In this document: in pieces, positions 25,715 through 34,391 of the stretch
How positions within the stretch are numbered: position 1 is the first letter of the stretch
Layout: each line of letters begins with the position of its first letter
NCBI GenBank assembly: GCA_934085875.1
Contig: CAKOHQ010000002.1
Span: forward strand, 1 to 57,938
Origin: an uncultured Bacilli bacterium
GTDB taxonomy: Bacteria > Bacillota_I > Bacilli_A > RF39 > UBA660
Length of the DNA: 57,938 nt
Direction: 5' to 3'
Program-made: the position numbers and the translations under genes
The notes under the pieces: generated by a model
What the model was told of the DNA's origin: nothing
The model's database searches: none
The model's input: the letters and a program-made list of their open reading frames with translations, nothing else

Positions 25715-25811
25715 GCATAAATACTATAAATTATAAAAAATAAAATAAAAGTACATGATTTGAAATATGCGACAATATGTGATATATTAAATTTATTAAT
25801 GGAGGTATTTT

Positions 25812-27500
25812 ATGGAAATAATAAAAAAACATGTTATTTATGCAAGAAAATCTAAATATACTGGTAAAGGAGAAAGTGTTGATAATCAAACAGAATTATG
25901 CAAAGAAAAATTAAAATTAAAATATCCTGATATTGATTTAGAAAAAGATGTAGTTTATTTAACAGATGAAGGATTTACCGGAGCTAACACAAACAGACCA
26001 GCATTTCAAGAAATGATGAAATTAGTAAAAGAAAAAAAAGTGTTATCTGTTACATGCTATAGATTAGATAGAATAAGTAGAAATGTTGGGGATTTTTGTG
26101 ATTTAATTAAAGAATTTGAAAAATATGATGTAAGTTTTTTATCAATTAGAGAGGATTTTGATACAGTTACACCTATGGGAAAAGCTATGATGTTAATGAG
26201 TTCTGTATTCGCTCAATTAGAAAGAGATACTATTGCAGAAAGAATTAGAGATAATATGTTAGAACTTGCTAAAACTGGAAGATGGTTAGGTGGAACTACT
26301 CCTACTGGATTTAAATCAGTAGAAATTAAAAATATTACTGTTGATGGAAAAACAAAAAAACTATTTAAATTAGAAGAAATTCCAGAAGAAAAAGAAATAG
26401 TATTATTATTAGTTAATAAATATAAAGAAATAAAATCTCAAACAGGATTAGAAACTTATACTATTCAAAACAATATCAGTACAAAAAGAAATAAAAAATT
26501 TACAAGATGGTCACTAGTAAATATCCTATCAAATCCTGTATATGCAGCAGCAGACGAAGATAGTTATAACTATTTTTTAAATAAAGGAGCTAATGTAATT
26601 GGTGATATAAAAGATTATGATGGAAAACATGGATTAATGGTTTATAACAAAACAAATCAAACTAATAATAACAACAAAAAAGAAACTCCTATTACAGAAT
26701 GGATCGTTGCAATTGGAAAACATAAACCTTTTTATTCAGGAAGTGAATATATAAAAATACAAGATTTATTAAAATTAGGGGCTGATAAAAGATTTAGAAA
26801 ATCTGCAGTAAATAATGCTTTATTATCAGGCTTATTAAGATGCGAACATTGTGGAAGTTTTATGAGACCAAAATTAAGTAGAAATACAGATAAAAATGGA
26901 AATAAAAAATTTAAATATCTTTGTGAGTTAAAAGATAAAAGCAGAAAAACAAAATGTAATACTCCTAATTTAGATGGAAATGAAGCAGACAAAAAAGTAA
27001 TAGAAATTATTAAAGAACTTATAACAGAAAACAGCGATTTTTATAAAGCAATTAAAGAAATTGCAGATGGAAAAATTGGAAAAGCAAATGATAAAAATAC
27101 TGAAATAGTTAATATATCAAATATGATAAGTAAAAATGAAAAATCTATCGCTACCCTAGTAGATAGATTAAAAGAAGTACCTTCAGAAATTGTTTCTGAT
27201 ATAGCCAATGAAATAGCAAAATTAAAAAAAGAAAATAAAGTTCTAATAAGAAAGAAAAATGAATTAAACGAACATGAATCACAGTATATAGATGATTCTG
27301 AAACTGCACAAATCATATTGAACTTATTTGATAACATATATAAAAATTTTGATGAGATGGATTTATTTGAAAGAAGAACAGTTGCAAGATTAATAATTCG
27401 ATCTGCTTATAGTGATGGAAAAAATCTAACTATCAATTTAGGTGGAACAAGAATGTCAGCTAAATCACTTAATATTCCAACTAGTGACAATTACAAATGA
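25812..27500 (+). CDS. Large serine recombinase, SpoIVCA-like
   Basis: Site-specific recombinase expected to excise the element and rebuild sigK. The N-terminal resolvase domain has Y-A-R-K-S14 (catalytic serine), then Q-L-E-R-D-T-I-A-E-R-I-R-D-N; the recombinase domain follows, then a zinc ribbon (L-R-C-E-H-C-G and two later cysteines), and a coiled coil (about 440-500) that in this class controls direction. At 562 residues it is slightly longer than B. subtilis SpoIVCA. Start behind GGAGGTATTTT. Its TGA stop (27498-27500) lies within the right attachment core, so it ends exactly where sigK resumes. Sigma-E control is expected by analogy, but no convincing sigma-E promoter was seen. Confidence 0.95.
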   Translation: MEIIKKHVIYARKSKYTGKGESVDNQTELCKEKLKLKYPDIDLEKDVVYLTDEGFTGANTNRPAFQEMMKLVKEKKVLSVTCYRLDRISRNVGDFCDLIKEFEKYDVSFLSIREDFDTVTPMGKAMMLMSSVFAQLERDTIAERIRDNMLELAKTGRWLGGTTPTGFKSVEIKNITVDGKTKKLFKLEEIPEEKEIVLLLVNKYKEIKSQTGLETYTIQNNISTKRNKKFTRWSLVNILSNPVYAAADEDSYNYFLNKGANVIGDIKDYDGKHGLMVYNKTNQTNNNNKKETPITEWIVAIGKHKPFYSGSEYIKIQDLLKLGADKRFRKSAVNNALLSGLLRCEHCGSFMRPKLSRNTDKNGNKKFKYLCELKDKSRKTKCNTPNLDGNEADKKVIEIIKELITENSDFYKAIKEIADGKIGKANDKNTEIVNISNMISKNEKSIATLVDRLKEVPSEIVSDIANEIAKLKKENKVLIRKKNELNEHESQYIDDSETAQIILNLFDNIYKNFDEMDLFERRTVARLIIRSAYSDGKNLTINLGGTRMSAKSLNIPTSDNYK

Positions 27501-27503
27501 AAT
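27484..27503. other. Right attachment site (attR) of the sigK element
   Basis: GTGACAATT (27484-27492), then ACAAATG with the shared AAATG at 27495-27499, then AAAT of sigK. In an excised circle the ends would join as GTGACAATT, eight bases, AATTGTCAC: a perfect 9-base inverted repeat around the core, typical for an attP of a large serine recombinase. Confidence 0.85.
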
Positions 27504-27867
27504 ATTAATGTATTTTAGAAATAATAAAAAACATGTACATGATGTAAGTCTAAATGATTCTATTGGATATGATAAAGATGGTAACGAAATTAATTTAATG
27601 GATGTTGTAAAAAGTAATGACGAAGATATTTTAACTACATTGCATAATAAAGATTCTGTTGAAACTCTCATTAAATATTTAAGTATACTTAACGAAAGAG
27701 AAAAAGAAATTATCATTAAAAGATATGGATTATTTAATAATGATGAATTAACACAAAAAGAAATATCCGAAAAACTTAATATATCAAGGAGCTATGTATC
27801 TCGTATAGAAAAAAGAGCACTTTTGAAAATATATAAAAAATTCTTAAAAGATAAAAAAGAATATTAA
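27500..27867 (+). CDS. sigK: Sigma-K C-terminal half (interrupted sigK)
   Basis: Continues sigma-K after the element. E-I-L-M-Y-F-R-N-N-K-K, D-V-S-L-N-D-S-I-G-Y-D-K-D-G-N-E-I match the end of region 2 and region 3 of sigma-K; region 4 has N-E-R-E-K-E-I-I-I-K-R-Y-G-L and the HTH L-T-Q-K-E-I-S-E-K-L-N-I-S-R-S-Y-V-S-R-I-E-K-R-A-L. In the integrated state no proper start codon is present, as for spoIIIC of B. subtilis. After excision, G13991 plus A27500-A27501 forms the GAA codon. A terminator follows at 27870-27890. Confidence 0.93.
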
Positions 27868-27953
27868 AAAATGTACTGCGCGTACATTTTATTTATTTGT
27901 TGAACCAAATCCAGCTATTCTTCCACCAGTTGCATCATCATCTAAAGTTATTA
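27866..27953. repeat. Direct repeat copy A (copied 3' end of dut, with terminator)
   Basis: Eighty-eight bases matching 28527-28614 with five mismatches. It covers the last codons of the GNAT gene and the hairpin AATGTAC-TGCGC-GTACATT, with T-rich flanks on both sides, so it can end transcription of both sigK (plus) and the GNAT gene (minus). Confidence 0.9.
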
Positions 27954-28464
27954 TGTATTTACAAATTATTTTATTTGTATCATTATCAATTACTTTACTA
28001 TCTAATATTCCCCCATTTTTCAAAATAACTTTTTTTGAAAAAATATTATCATTATAACAAGTTATTAAAATTTTTTTTACATACATTTTTTTATATTTAT
28101 TTAAAGCCAATTTTAATGCATTTGTTGCAATTTTATTATTTCTTTTAGAAGGTTTAATGTAATAAGCTATATGTCCATATTTTTCAAAATAACTTTTATT
28201 TAATTTGTGACGTAAATCTATTGTTCCAACAATTTCATTTTCAAAGATTATCCAATAAATAGTTGAAGGAACATCACATCTTGCTATATTTTTTCCAAAT
28301 CTTCTATTATTAACTCTTTTTAACATTAAATTAAATGTTTCATTATCTCTTATTAAAGAATTTCCCATCTCTTTATAATCGCCATAATCATAAGCTTCTT
28401 TAATTAGAAAATTGTAGCTTTCTTCATATTTCTTTGTAGGTAGTATCAGTTTTAGTTGCACCAT
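27889..28464 (-). CDS. GNAT acetyltransferase with a dUTPase-derived C-terminal tail
   Basis: Acetyltransferase related to proteins that acetylate small substrates: I-Y-W-I-I-F-E-N-E-I-V-G-T-I-D-L-R, H-I-A-Y-Y-I-K-P-S-K-R-N-N-K-I-A and a C-terminal K-K-V-I-L-K-N-G-G. The last 17 residues (D-D-D-A-T-G-G-R-I-A-G-F-G-S-T-N-K) do not belong to a GNAT; they are the motif V tail of the dUTPase encoded just upstream, copied with its terminator. So the gene is a chimera. Start at 28464, six bases after GGAG; an ATG at 28470 touches that site. Confidence 0.8.
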   Translation of the reverse strand: MVQLKLILPTKKYEESYNFLIKEAYDYGDYKEMGNSLIRDNETFNLMLKRVNNRRFGKNIARCDVPSTIYWIIFENEIVGTIDLRHKLNKSYFEKYGHIAYYIKPSKRNNKIATNALKLALNKYKKMYVKKILITCYNDNIFSKKVILKNGGILDSKVIDNDTNKIICKYIITLDDDATGGRIAGFGSTNK

Positions 28465-28526
28465 AAACATCTCCTTTAATATATATTAACGTTAAAATAT
28501 TAATACGTCAACTTTTACTTTGAATA

Positions 28527-28614
28527 AAAAAATGTACTGCGCGTACATTTTATTTATTTGTTGAACCAAATCCACCTATTCTTTCACCAGTTGCATCATC
28601 ATCATCAGTTATTA
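28527..28614. repeat. Direct repeat copy B (3' end of dut, with terminator)
   Basis: The likely original copy: it holds the end of dut including motif V codons and the AATGTAC-TGCGC-GTACATT hairpin. Offset to copy A is 661 bases; the roughly 570 bases between the copies are the body and leader of the GNAT gene. Confidence 0.9.
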
Positions 28615-29008
28615 AGAACTTTTGAAAATAAGCTTGAGCTATTTTATCGCCTTTTTTTATTTCTACATCAGTATCTTTTATATTTATACATTGTACAAAT
28701 ATGTGACCTTCATTATCAATATTATTATAATAATCACTATCTATTACTCCCATACTATGAGGAAACATTATCCCTTGTTTTTTTGGTCCACTAGAACGTG
28801 GTAAAATCATTAAAACTTCATCATCCAACATATAAGCTTTTAAACCTGTAGGAATGAGCGTAGGTTTCAGCCCAATTTTAAATGATGGAATAACCATATC
28901 ACAAGCAGCTTCTATATCATACGCAGCACTATGTGCCGTACTTCTTTTTGGCAAATTTATATTTTTATTTTCATATTCTTTAACTATTTCAAATCCTCTT
29001 TGTTTCAT
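28550..29008 (-). CDS. dut: Deoxyuridine 5'-triphosphate nucleotidohydrolase (dUTPase)
   Basis: Trimeric dUTPase that converts dUTP to dUMP, keeping uracil out of DNA and feeding dTMP synthesis. Motifs: A-A-Y-D-I-E-A (I), R-S-S-G-P-K-K-Q-G (II), G-V-I-D-S-D-Y (III), K-K-G-D-K-I-A-Q (IV) and R-I-G-G-F-G-S-T (V). 152 residues, normal length. It lies one base after nrdG, so deoxynucleotide metabolism genes are grouped: nrdD-nrdG-dut. Start behind AGAGGTGTAAG. Confidence 0.95.
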   Translation of the reverse strand: MKQRGFEIVKEYENKNINLPKRSTAHSAAYDIEAACDMVIPSFKIGLKPTLIPTGLKAYMLDDEVLMILPRSSGPKKQGIMFPHSMGVIDSDYYNNIDNEGHIFVQCINIKDTDVEIKKGDKIAQAYFQKFLITDDDDATGERIGGFGSTNK

Positions 29009-29009
29009 C

Positions 29010-29504
29010 TTACACCTCTATTAATTCTATATTATTTGTCTTTAAACTTTTTTTAATATCTATTACTCTTTGATTAGATGAACCTCTATATTTTAAAGTA
29101 AAATCATGTAATTCATCTTTATATACACCATCTACTAACACATCTATATAATTTAATATTTCAAAATTATTTAAATTTTTATCAAATAAGAATCCAGTCC
29201 AAACCCATATATTCTTATCTGGATAAATACTTTTAAACTTTTTAGCAAGTTTAGTTGTTCCTTCAATATTTTTTGGATGAAGTGGCTCACCACCTAATAT
29301 AGAAAGTCCAACAATATAATCTGGTTTTGCGAGTTCTATAACCTTATTAATTACTTCATCAGTGAATTCTTTGCCTCCGTTAAAATCATGAGTTTCTTTA
29401 TTAAAACAATTTTTACAATTAAATGTACAACCTTGCATAAATATTGATACTCTTATACCAGGACCGTTTGATATATCCATTTTTCTAATTTTATTATATC
29501 TCAT
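29010..29504 (-). CDS. nrdG: Anaerobic ribonucleotide reductase activating protein
   Basis: Radical SAM activase that puts the glycyl radical on NrdD. The cluster motif C-T-F-N-C-K-N-C is near residue 26, with N-G-P-G-I-R-V-S before it and L-S-I-L-G-G-E-P-L after it; 164 residues, usual size. It is two bases downstream of nrdD; its ribosome site (GAGGAATAATT) is within the nrdD end. Confidence 0.96.
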   Translation of the reverse strand: MRYNKIRKMDISNGPGIRVSIFMQGCTFNCKNCFNKETHDFNGGKEFTDEVINKVIELAKPDYIVGLSILGGEPLHPKNIEGTTKLAKKFKSIYPDKNIWVWTGFLFDKNLNNFEILNYIDVLVDGVYKDELHDFTLKYRGSSNQRVIDIKKSLKTNNIELIEV

Positions 29505-29506
29505 AA

Positions 29507-31666
29507 TTATTCCTCAGAATCTTTATTATCTATATGTATTACTCTTTCTTTTATTTCTTGTGTTCTTCCTTTGTTCCAGAAATTAGTTCCAATATAACCA
29601 CAAGTACGTCTTGCAACATTTAATTTATCATGATCTCTATTACCACAATTAGGACAATACCATTCTAATTTGTCATCTAAAAGTATTTCACCTTCATAAC
29701 CACATTCTTGACAATAATCACTCTTTGTATTTAATTCAGCATACATAATATTATCATATATGAATTTAATTACTTCCATAACTGCATCTAAGTTATTAGT
29801 TAAATTTGGTGTTTCTATATAACTTATTGCACCACCTGGAGATAATTTTTGAAATTCACTTTCTAATTTTAATTTAGTAAATGCATCTATTTCTTCAAAT
29901 ACAGGCACATGATATGAATTAGTAATATAATCTCTATCTGTAATACCTTTAATTACACCAAAACGGTCTTTTAAACATTTTGCAAATTTATATGTAGTTG
30001 ATTCGATAGGAGTTCCGTAAACACTATAATCTATCTTTTCAGTTTCTTTCCATTCGTTACATTTATCATTCATTTTTTTCATTACTTCTATTGCAAAATC
30101 GTGTCCCTTACCACCATCTGTATGACTATGACCTGTCATATATTTAACACATTCATAAAGTCCTGCATATCCTAAAGATATTGTTGAATAACCATCATGT
30201 AATAAATCATGAATAGATTCTCCCTTCTTAAGTCTTGCTAGAGCTCCATGTTGCCAAAGTATCGGTGCAACATCACTAGTTGCTTTACTTAATCTTTTAT
30301 GTCTTATTTGTAAGGCTCTATGACACATCTCTAATCTATCTTCAAATATCTTCCAAAAGTCTTCCATATCTTTATCACTTGATAATGCAACATCTACTAA
30401 ATTGATTGTAACAACACCTTGATTAAATCTACCATAGTATTTTGGTTTTCCATTTTTATCAACGTATGGTGTTAAGAATGAACGACATCCCATACATGGA
30501 TAACAATTTCCATTTCCATTCTTATCTATTTTCATTTCTTTCATAACTTTTTCAGAAATATAATCCGGTACCATACGTTTAGCAGTACACTTACAAGCAA
30601 GTTCTGTTAAATAATAATATTTTGAACCTTCTTTAATGTTATCTTCTTCAAGTACGTATAAAAGCTTAGGAAATGCTGGAGTAATATATACACCTTTTTC
30701 ATTCTTCATACCTAATATTCTTTGATTTAAAACTTCTTCTATTATCATCGCAAGTTCATCTTTATATTCCTCTGTCTCTCCTAAATACATACATACACTT
30801 AAGAAAGGTGCTTGTCCATTAGTTGTAGTCATAGAATTAATTTGATATTGAAAAGTTTGTACTCCATCAGTTATTTCTTTCTTTAAATCTTCCTTAGCAT
30901 ATTTTTCACATTCTGCTTTAGTAAATTTGCGTTTCTTATATTTGTCTAAATATTTATTATAACTATCTCTTACGAATGGTGCTAAATGTGTTAAAGTTAT
31001 AGTACAGCCTCCATATTGACTACTAGATACTGCTGTAATAAGTTGTGTTGCAATAGTCATTGCAGTTAAGAATCTATGTGGTTTTTCTATCATAACACCA
31101 TTAATATTAGTACCATTTTGTAACATATCTTCTAGATTAATTAAATCACAATTATGTAAAGCATTTTGAGCAAAATAATCCGCATCATGGAAATGAATTA
31201 TACCATCATCATGAGCTTGAACTATATCTTCTGGAAGTAAAAATCTTCTTGTTATATCAGTAGAAGTAATACCAGCTAAATAATCTCTTTGTGTAGTAAC
31301 TACTTTAGCATTCTTATTAGAATTTTCAGTATTCCAATATTCATTTTCTCCATCTATTAGCTCTTTTATAGCTAAATCAGTAGTATTACTACGTCTAACT
31401 AATTCTCTTGTATATCTATAAGTAATATATTTCTTAGCAAGTTCATATTTACCAATAGACATCAATTTCATTTCAATAATATCTTGTATATCTTCAACTA
31501 ATATTCTTTTTTTATTTAATCTTTCTATATACTTAATAATATTTTTTATTTGAGTACTGGAAGCTTGGTCTTCTTCCTCTACTTCAATATTTGCTTTATT
31601 AATAGCAATTTCAACTTTTTCTGGACACCAATCAACCATATGTCCGTCTCTTTTAATAACCTTCAT
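29507..31666 (-). CDS. nrdD: Anaerobic ribonucleoside-triphosphate reductase
   Basis: Class III ribonucleotide reductase, making dNTPs without oxygen. An N-terminal ATP-cone (V-I-K-R-D-G then V-D-W-C-P-E-K-V) leads into the glycyl-radical core; near the C-terminus are a four-cysteine zinc site (C-Q-E-C-G and C-P-N-C-G) and the glycyl radical motif R-T-C-G-Y-I-G-T-N-F-W-N-K-G-R. 719 residues. It is the first gene of nrdD-nrdG-dut and is divergent from a Crp/Fnr regulator across a palindrome that overlaps its -35, which suggests regulation by that protein. Indicates anaerobic growth. Confidence 0.98.
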   Translation of the reverse strand: MKVIKRDGHMVDWCPEKVEIAINKANIEVEEEDQASSTQIKNIIKYIERLNKKRILVEDIQDIIEMKLMSIGKYELAKKYITYRYTRELVRRSNTTDLAIKELIDGENEYWNTENSNKNAKVVTTQRDYLAGITSTDITRRFLLPEDIVQAHDDGIIHFHDADYFAQNALHNCDLINLEDMLQNGTNINGVMIEKPHRFLTAMTIATQLITAVSSSQYGGCTITLTHLAPFVRDSYNKYLDKYKKRKFTKAECEKYAKEDLKKEITDGVQTFQYQINSMTTTNGQAPFLSVCMYLGETEEYKDELAMIIEEVLNQRILGMKNEKGVYITPAFPKLLYVLEEDNIKEGSKYYYLTELACKCTAKRMVPDYISEKVMKEMKIDKNGNGNCYPCMGCRSFLTPYVDKNGKPKYYGRFNQGVVTINLVDVALSSDKDMEDFWKIFEDRLEMCHRALQIRHKRLSKATSDVAPILWQHGALARLKKGESIHDLLHDGYSTISLGYAGLYECVKYMTGHSHTDGGKGHDFAIEVMKKMNDKCNEWKETEKIDYSVYGTPIESTTYKFAKCLKDRFGVIKGITDRDYITNSYHVPVFEEIDAFTKLKLESEFQKLSPGGAISYIETPNLTNNLDAVMEVIKFIYDNIMYAELNTKSDYCQECGYEGEILLDDKLEWYCPNCGNRDHDKLNVARRTCGYIGTNFWNKGRTQEIKERVIHIDNKDSEE

Positions 31667-31721
31667 TTTTTACCTCTCCTATCTTCATGACAAAATCATA
31701 CAATAATTTTTATAATTAATA

Positions 31722-31759
31722 TTGTTGCAATTGCAACAAATACAAAAAAATGATATTAT
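31722..31759. promoter_or_regulatory. Palindromic operator and divergent promoters of nrdD and crp-like gene
   Basis: TTGTTGCAATTGCAACAA (31722-31739) is a perfect 18-base palindrome. Its right half provides TTGCAA (31731-31736) as -35 for the plus strand, 17 bases before TATTAT (31754-31759), and it also overlaps a TTGTTG/TTATAA promoter for nrdD on the minus strand. The dyad fits a Crp/Fnr-type site, most simply that of the neighbouring regulator. Confidence 0.7.
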
Positions 31760-31777
31760 TTAACTAGGTGATGTAAA

Positions 31778-32422
31778 TTGAATAATTTATTTAATAATAT
31801 TACTGATAATAATAAAGAAAAAATATTAAAATCATTAGAAGGTAATACTCTGCATTTTAAAAGAAACAATACAATATTAACCAATATAAAAAAAGATAAT
31901 ATAATAGGAATTATATTAGAAGGATATATTCAAATAGTTAAAACGGATTATAATGGAAATAGAACTATAATAGAAGATTTATATGAAAATGATATATTTT
32001 CTTCTAAAATGTCTAATATATCAAATAACGAATATAGTGTTATTACAAAAGAAGATACCAAAGTAATAATTATATACTTTAATGAAATATTAAATAATGA
32101 TTTAAATACATCATACTATAATCAATTTTTAAAAAATTTACTTTATATTATGTCAGATAAAATGACTAATATAAATAATAGAATAGAAATATTGTCTAAT
32201 AAAACTATAAGAAATAAATTACTTGCATATTTTAAAATAATGTCTAAAAAAAATAATTCAAAAATAATATATTTACCCTATACTTTTATAGATTTAGCAG
32301 ATTATTTAGGTGTTGATAGAAGTGCAATGTATAGAGAACTTAGAAATTTGAAAGAAGAAGGTTTAATAACAATTGTAAATAAAAAAATAATATTAAATTT
32401 TTACGAAGAACAATTTATATGA
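31778..32422 (+). CDS. Crp/Fnr family transcriptional regulator
   Basis: A 214-residue regulator: N-terminal cyclic-nucleotide-binding-like beta-barrel (I-L-E-G-Y-I-Q-I-V-K-T-D-Y-N-G-N-R; I-I-E-D-L-Y-E-N-D-I-F) without the cAMP-binding arginine pattern, a dimer helix, and a C-terminal winged helix (T-F-I-D-L-A-D-Y-L-G-V-D-R-S-A-M-Y-R-E-L-R-N-L). No cysteine cluster like that of FNR, so it does not sense oxygen through FeS. TTG start behind TAGGTGAT. It likely controls itself and nrdD-nrdG-dut through the palindrome between them. The effector is unknown. Confidence 0.85.
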   Translation: MNNLFNNITDNNKEKILKSLEGNTLHFKRNNTILTNIKKDNIIGIILEGYIQIVKTDYNGNRTIIEDLYENDIFSSKMSNISNNEYSVITKEDTKVIIIYFNEILNNDLNTSYYNQFLKNLLYIMSDKMTNINNRIEILSNKTIRNKLLAYFKIMSKKNNSKIIYLPYTFIDLADYLGVDRSAMYRELRNLKEEGLITIVNKKIILNFYEEQFI

Positions 32423-32445
32423 TAAAATATATTTGGTGATATAAA

Positions 32446-33633
32446 ATGAAAGAAAAATATGCAGATTTGTTATTAAAAAGATGCCTAAATTTAAAATGTA
32501 CTGATAGTTTATTAATAAATGCTCCAATTGATTCAATAGAATTTATTAGATTATTAACTAAAAAAGCATATGAAATTGGTATTAAAGATATATATTTAGA
32601 TTTAGAAGATGAAGAGTTAAAACATAATGAATTAAAATATTTATCTAATGATGAATTAAGAAATAGCAAAAGTTTTAATAAAGAAATATTTGATATATAT
32701 GCAAAGAAAAATGCTGCATTCTTAATGTTATGTGGTGAAAATCCAGATACAATGAATGATATTGATAAAGATAAAATAAATTTTACAGGAAAATTATTAA
32801 GAGAAAGCAAACCAATATTTAAAGAAAAAGAAATTATATACGAAATACCATGGTGTATTGCTTTAATTCCAACTCATAGGTATGCAAAAAAAGTATTTCC
32901 AAACGATGTAGATGCTTATGATAAATTATGGAATTTAATTTTAAAAATAACATTATGTGATAAAAGTAATCCAATAGAAGAATGGAATAAAAAAATAGAA
33001 TTAAATAAAAAAAGAGTAAAAATATTGAATGATTTAAAAATAAAATCATTAACGTATTCTAATAAATTAGGCACTAATTTTAATATTGGTTTTACTGATA
33101 ATATGTGGTGTGGATCTGATACGGTTAGTAAAGATGGACGTAATTTGATAGTAAATATGCCAACCGAAGAAATATTTACAACACCTAACAAGTATACAGC
33201 AAATGGTATTGTTTATGCATCACGTCCCCTAGTCTATAATGGTTCATTAATTAATAATTTCTGGATAAAATTTAAAGATGGTAAAGTTATTGATTATGAT
33301 GCAGAAACAGGAAAAGAAACCTTAAAAAGTATTATAAATATAGAAAATGGAGATTATTTAGGAGAAGTAGCATTAGTAGATAAAACTAGTCCAATTTTCG
33401 AGTCAAATACTATATTTTATGAAACATTATATGATGAAAATGCAAGTTGTCATTTAGCTTTAGGACAAGGTTTTACAGAATGTATAGATACAGTTAAAGA
33501 ATTAAATGATATTGGTTTTAATGATTCATTAACTCATGTAGATTTTATGATTGGTACCGAAGACTTAAATATAATTGCCGATTGCAATAAAGGTAAAATT
33601 AAAATAATGGAAAATGGAAAATTTACAATATAA
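32446..33633 (+). CDS. Aminopeptidase, peptidase family M29 (PepS/AmpS type)
   Basis: Cytoplasmic metallo-aminopeptidase of 395 residues. Conserved M29 pieces are N-M-P-T-E-E-I-F-T-T-P, E-V-A-L-V-D-K-T-S-P-I, F-Y-E-T-L-Y-D-E-N-A-S-C-H-L-A-L-G and H-V-D-F-M-I-G-T, containing the two-metal ligands (E, H, H, D). Trims peptides to release amino acids. It lies 23 bases after the Crp-like gene on the same strand, start behind TTGGTGATATAAA, and may be co-transcribed with it. A terminator follows. Confidence 0.93.
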   Translation: MKEKYADLLLKRCLNLKCTDSLLINAPIDSIEFIRLLTKKAYEIGIKDIYLDLEDEELKHNELKYLSNDELRNSKSFNKEIFDIYAKKNAAFLMLCGENPDTMNDIDKDKINFTGKLLRESKPIFKEKEIIYEIPWCIALIPTHRYAKKVFPNDVDAYDKLWNLILKITLCDKSNPIEEWNKKIELNKKRVKILNDLKIKSLTYSNKLGTNFNIGFTDNMWCGSDTVSKDGRNLIVNMPTEEIFTTPNKYTANGIVYASRPLVYNGSLINNFWIKFKDGKVIDYDAETGKETLKSIINIENGDYLGEVALVDKTSPIFESNTIFYETLYDENASCHLALGQGFTECIDTVKELNDIGFNDSLTHVDFMIGTEDLNIIADCNKGKIKIMENGKFTI

Positions 33634-33673
33634 AAACTAAGTATTATATTATATTTTTTTACTTAGTTTTTTT
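33632..33673. terminator. Bidirectional terminator
   Basis: AAAAACTAAGTA and TACTTAGTTTTTTT form a long stem between the convergent aminopeptidase and 226-residue protein genes, with A/T runs on both outer sides. Confidence 0.8.
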
Positions 33674-34329
33674 GTTAAATAATTATAAGCATCCAAACTA
33701 TCATTTATCATTTTTTCTTTCATTTTTTTGTTTCTAATATTCTCAGTTAAATATTTTAAATATGAAAATGCATTCTTTTTCAAAGTCTCATTATCAAACT
33801 CATTTGGTAAATCAAATAATTCTTTATAATAGTCTTCTTTTGTTTTTGTTTTACTCATTACCTTCTTTAACTCTCTTTCTAAAGTCATACTTTTATCAAA
33901 AAAATTAATTATATCTGCTATTACAGATAAATAACTACTTTTTAAGATTTCACTAACATTTGTCATTATATTATATTTAATTTCATCAATATCATAATAA
34001 TCAGGCATATCTTTATTATCTAATATATAATCGTAATCATAATCTAATTCAATGTTAGAATTATTATTTACTATACTTATATTTTTTCTACGATATAAAA
34101 TCATATAATTTGTTTTTTTATCTTTTAATCCTATATATTCAGAACTTTCTACAAATTCATCTAATGTTATATAATTTTCTTTCAAAGTTTCATAGTGTAT
34201 TTTGCTTATTTTTAAATCAAAATCACATATTTCAAGCATTAATATACTATCTAATAATTTAAATCCTATATAAAAATTAGAAGAATCATGTTCATCAATA
34301 TTTTTTTTAATATAAATATTATAATTCAT
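33649..34329 (-). CDS. Hypothetical protein, 226 residues
   Basis: Not recognised. Cytoplasmic, acidic in the N-terminal half and strongly basic at the end. The last 65 residues (E-D-Y-Y-K-E-L-F-D-L-P then a helix rich in K and N, ending D-A-Y-N-Y-L-T-K-K-L) recall a J-domain outline, but the H-P-D motif is absent, so a DnaJ function is not claimed. Stop codon lies in the shared terminator; the next upstream gene is an HExxH protein 62 bases away. Confidence 0.6.
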   Translation of the reverse strand: MNYNIYIKKNIDEHDSSNFYIGFKLLDSILMLEICDFDLKISKIHYETLKENYITLDEFVESSEYIGLKDKKTNYMILYRRKNISIVNNNSNIELDYDYDYILDNKDMPDYYDIDEIKYNIMTNVSEILKSSYLSVIADIINFFDKSMTLERELKKVMSKTKTKEDYYKELFDLPNEFDNETLKKNAFSYLKYLTENIRNKKMKEKMINDSLDAYNYLTKKLSKKI

Positions 34330-34391
34330 AATAAAACCTCACTTAAAATAAAAATTGTTTTTAGAATATCACATCTTTACAAGATATTCAA

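Noticed and set aside
25750..25811. Sigma-E promoter for the recombinase
   Set aside because: GCGACAAT resembles the -10 of sigma-E promoters at only five of eight positions and no good -35 is spaced correctly.
33649..34329. DnaJ-like J domain at the C-terminus
   Set aside because: The outline fits but the H-P-D motif is absent.
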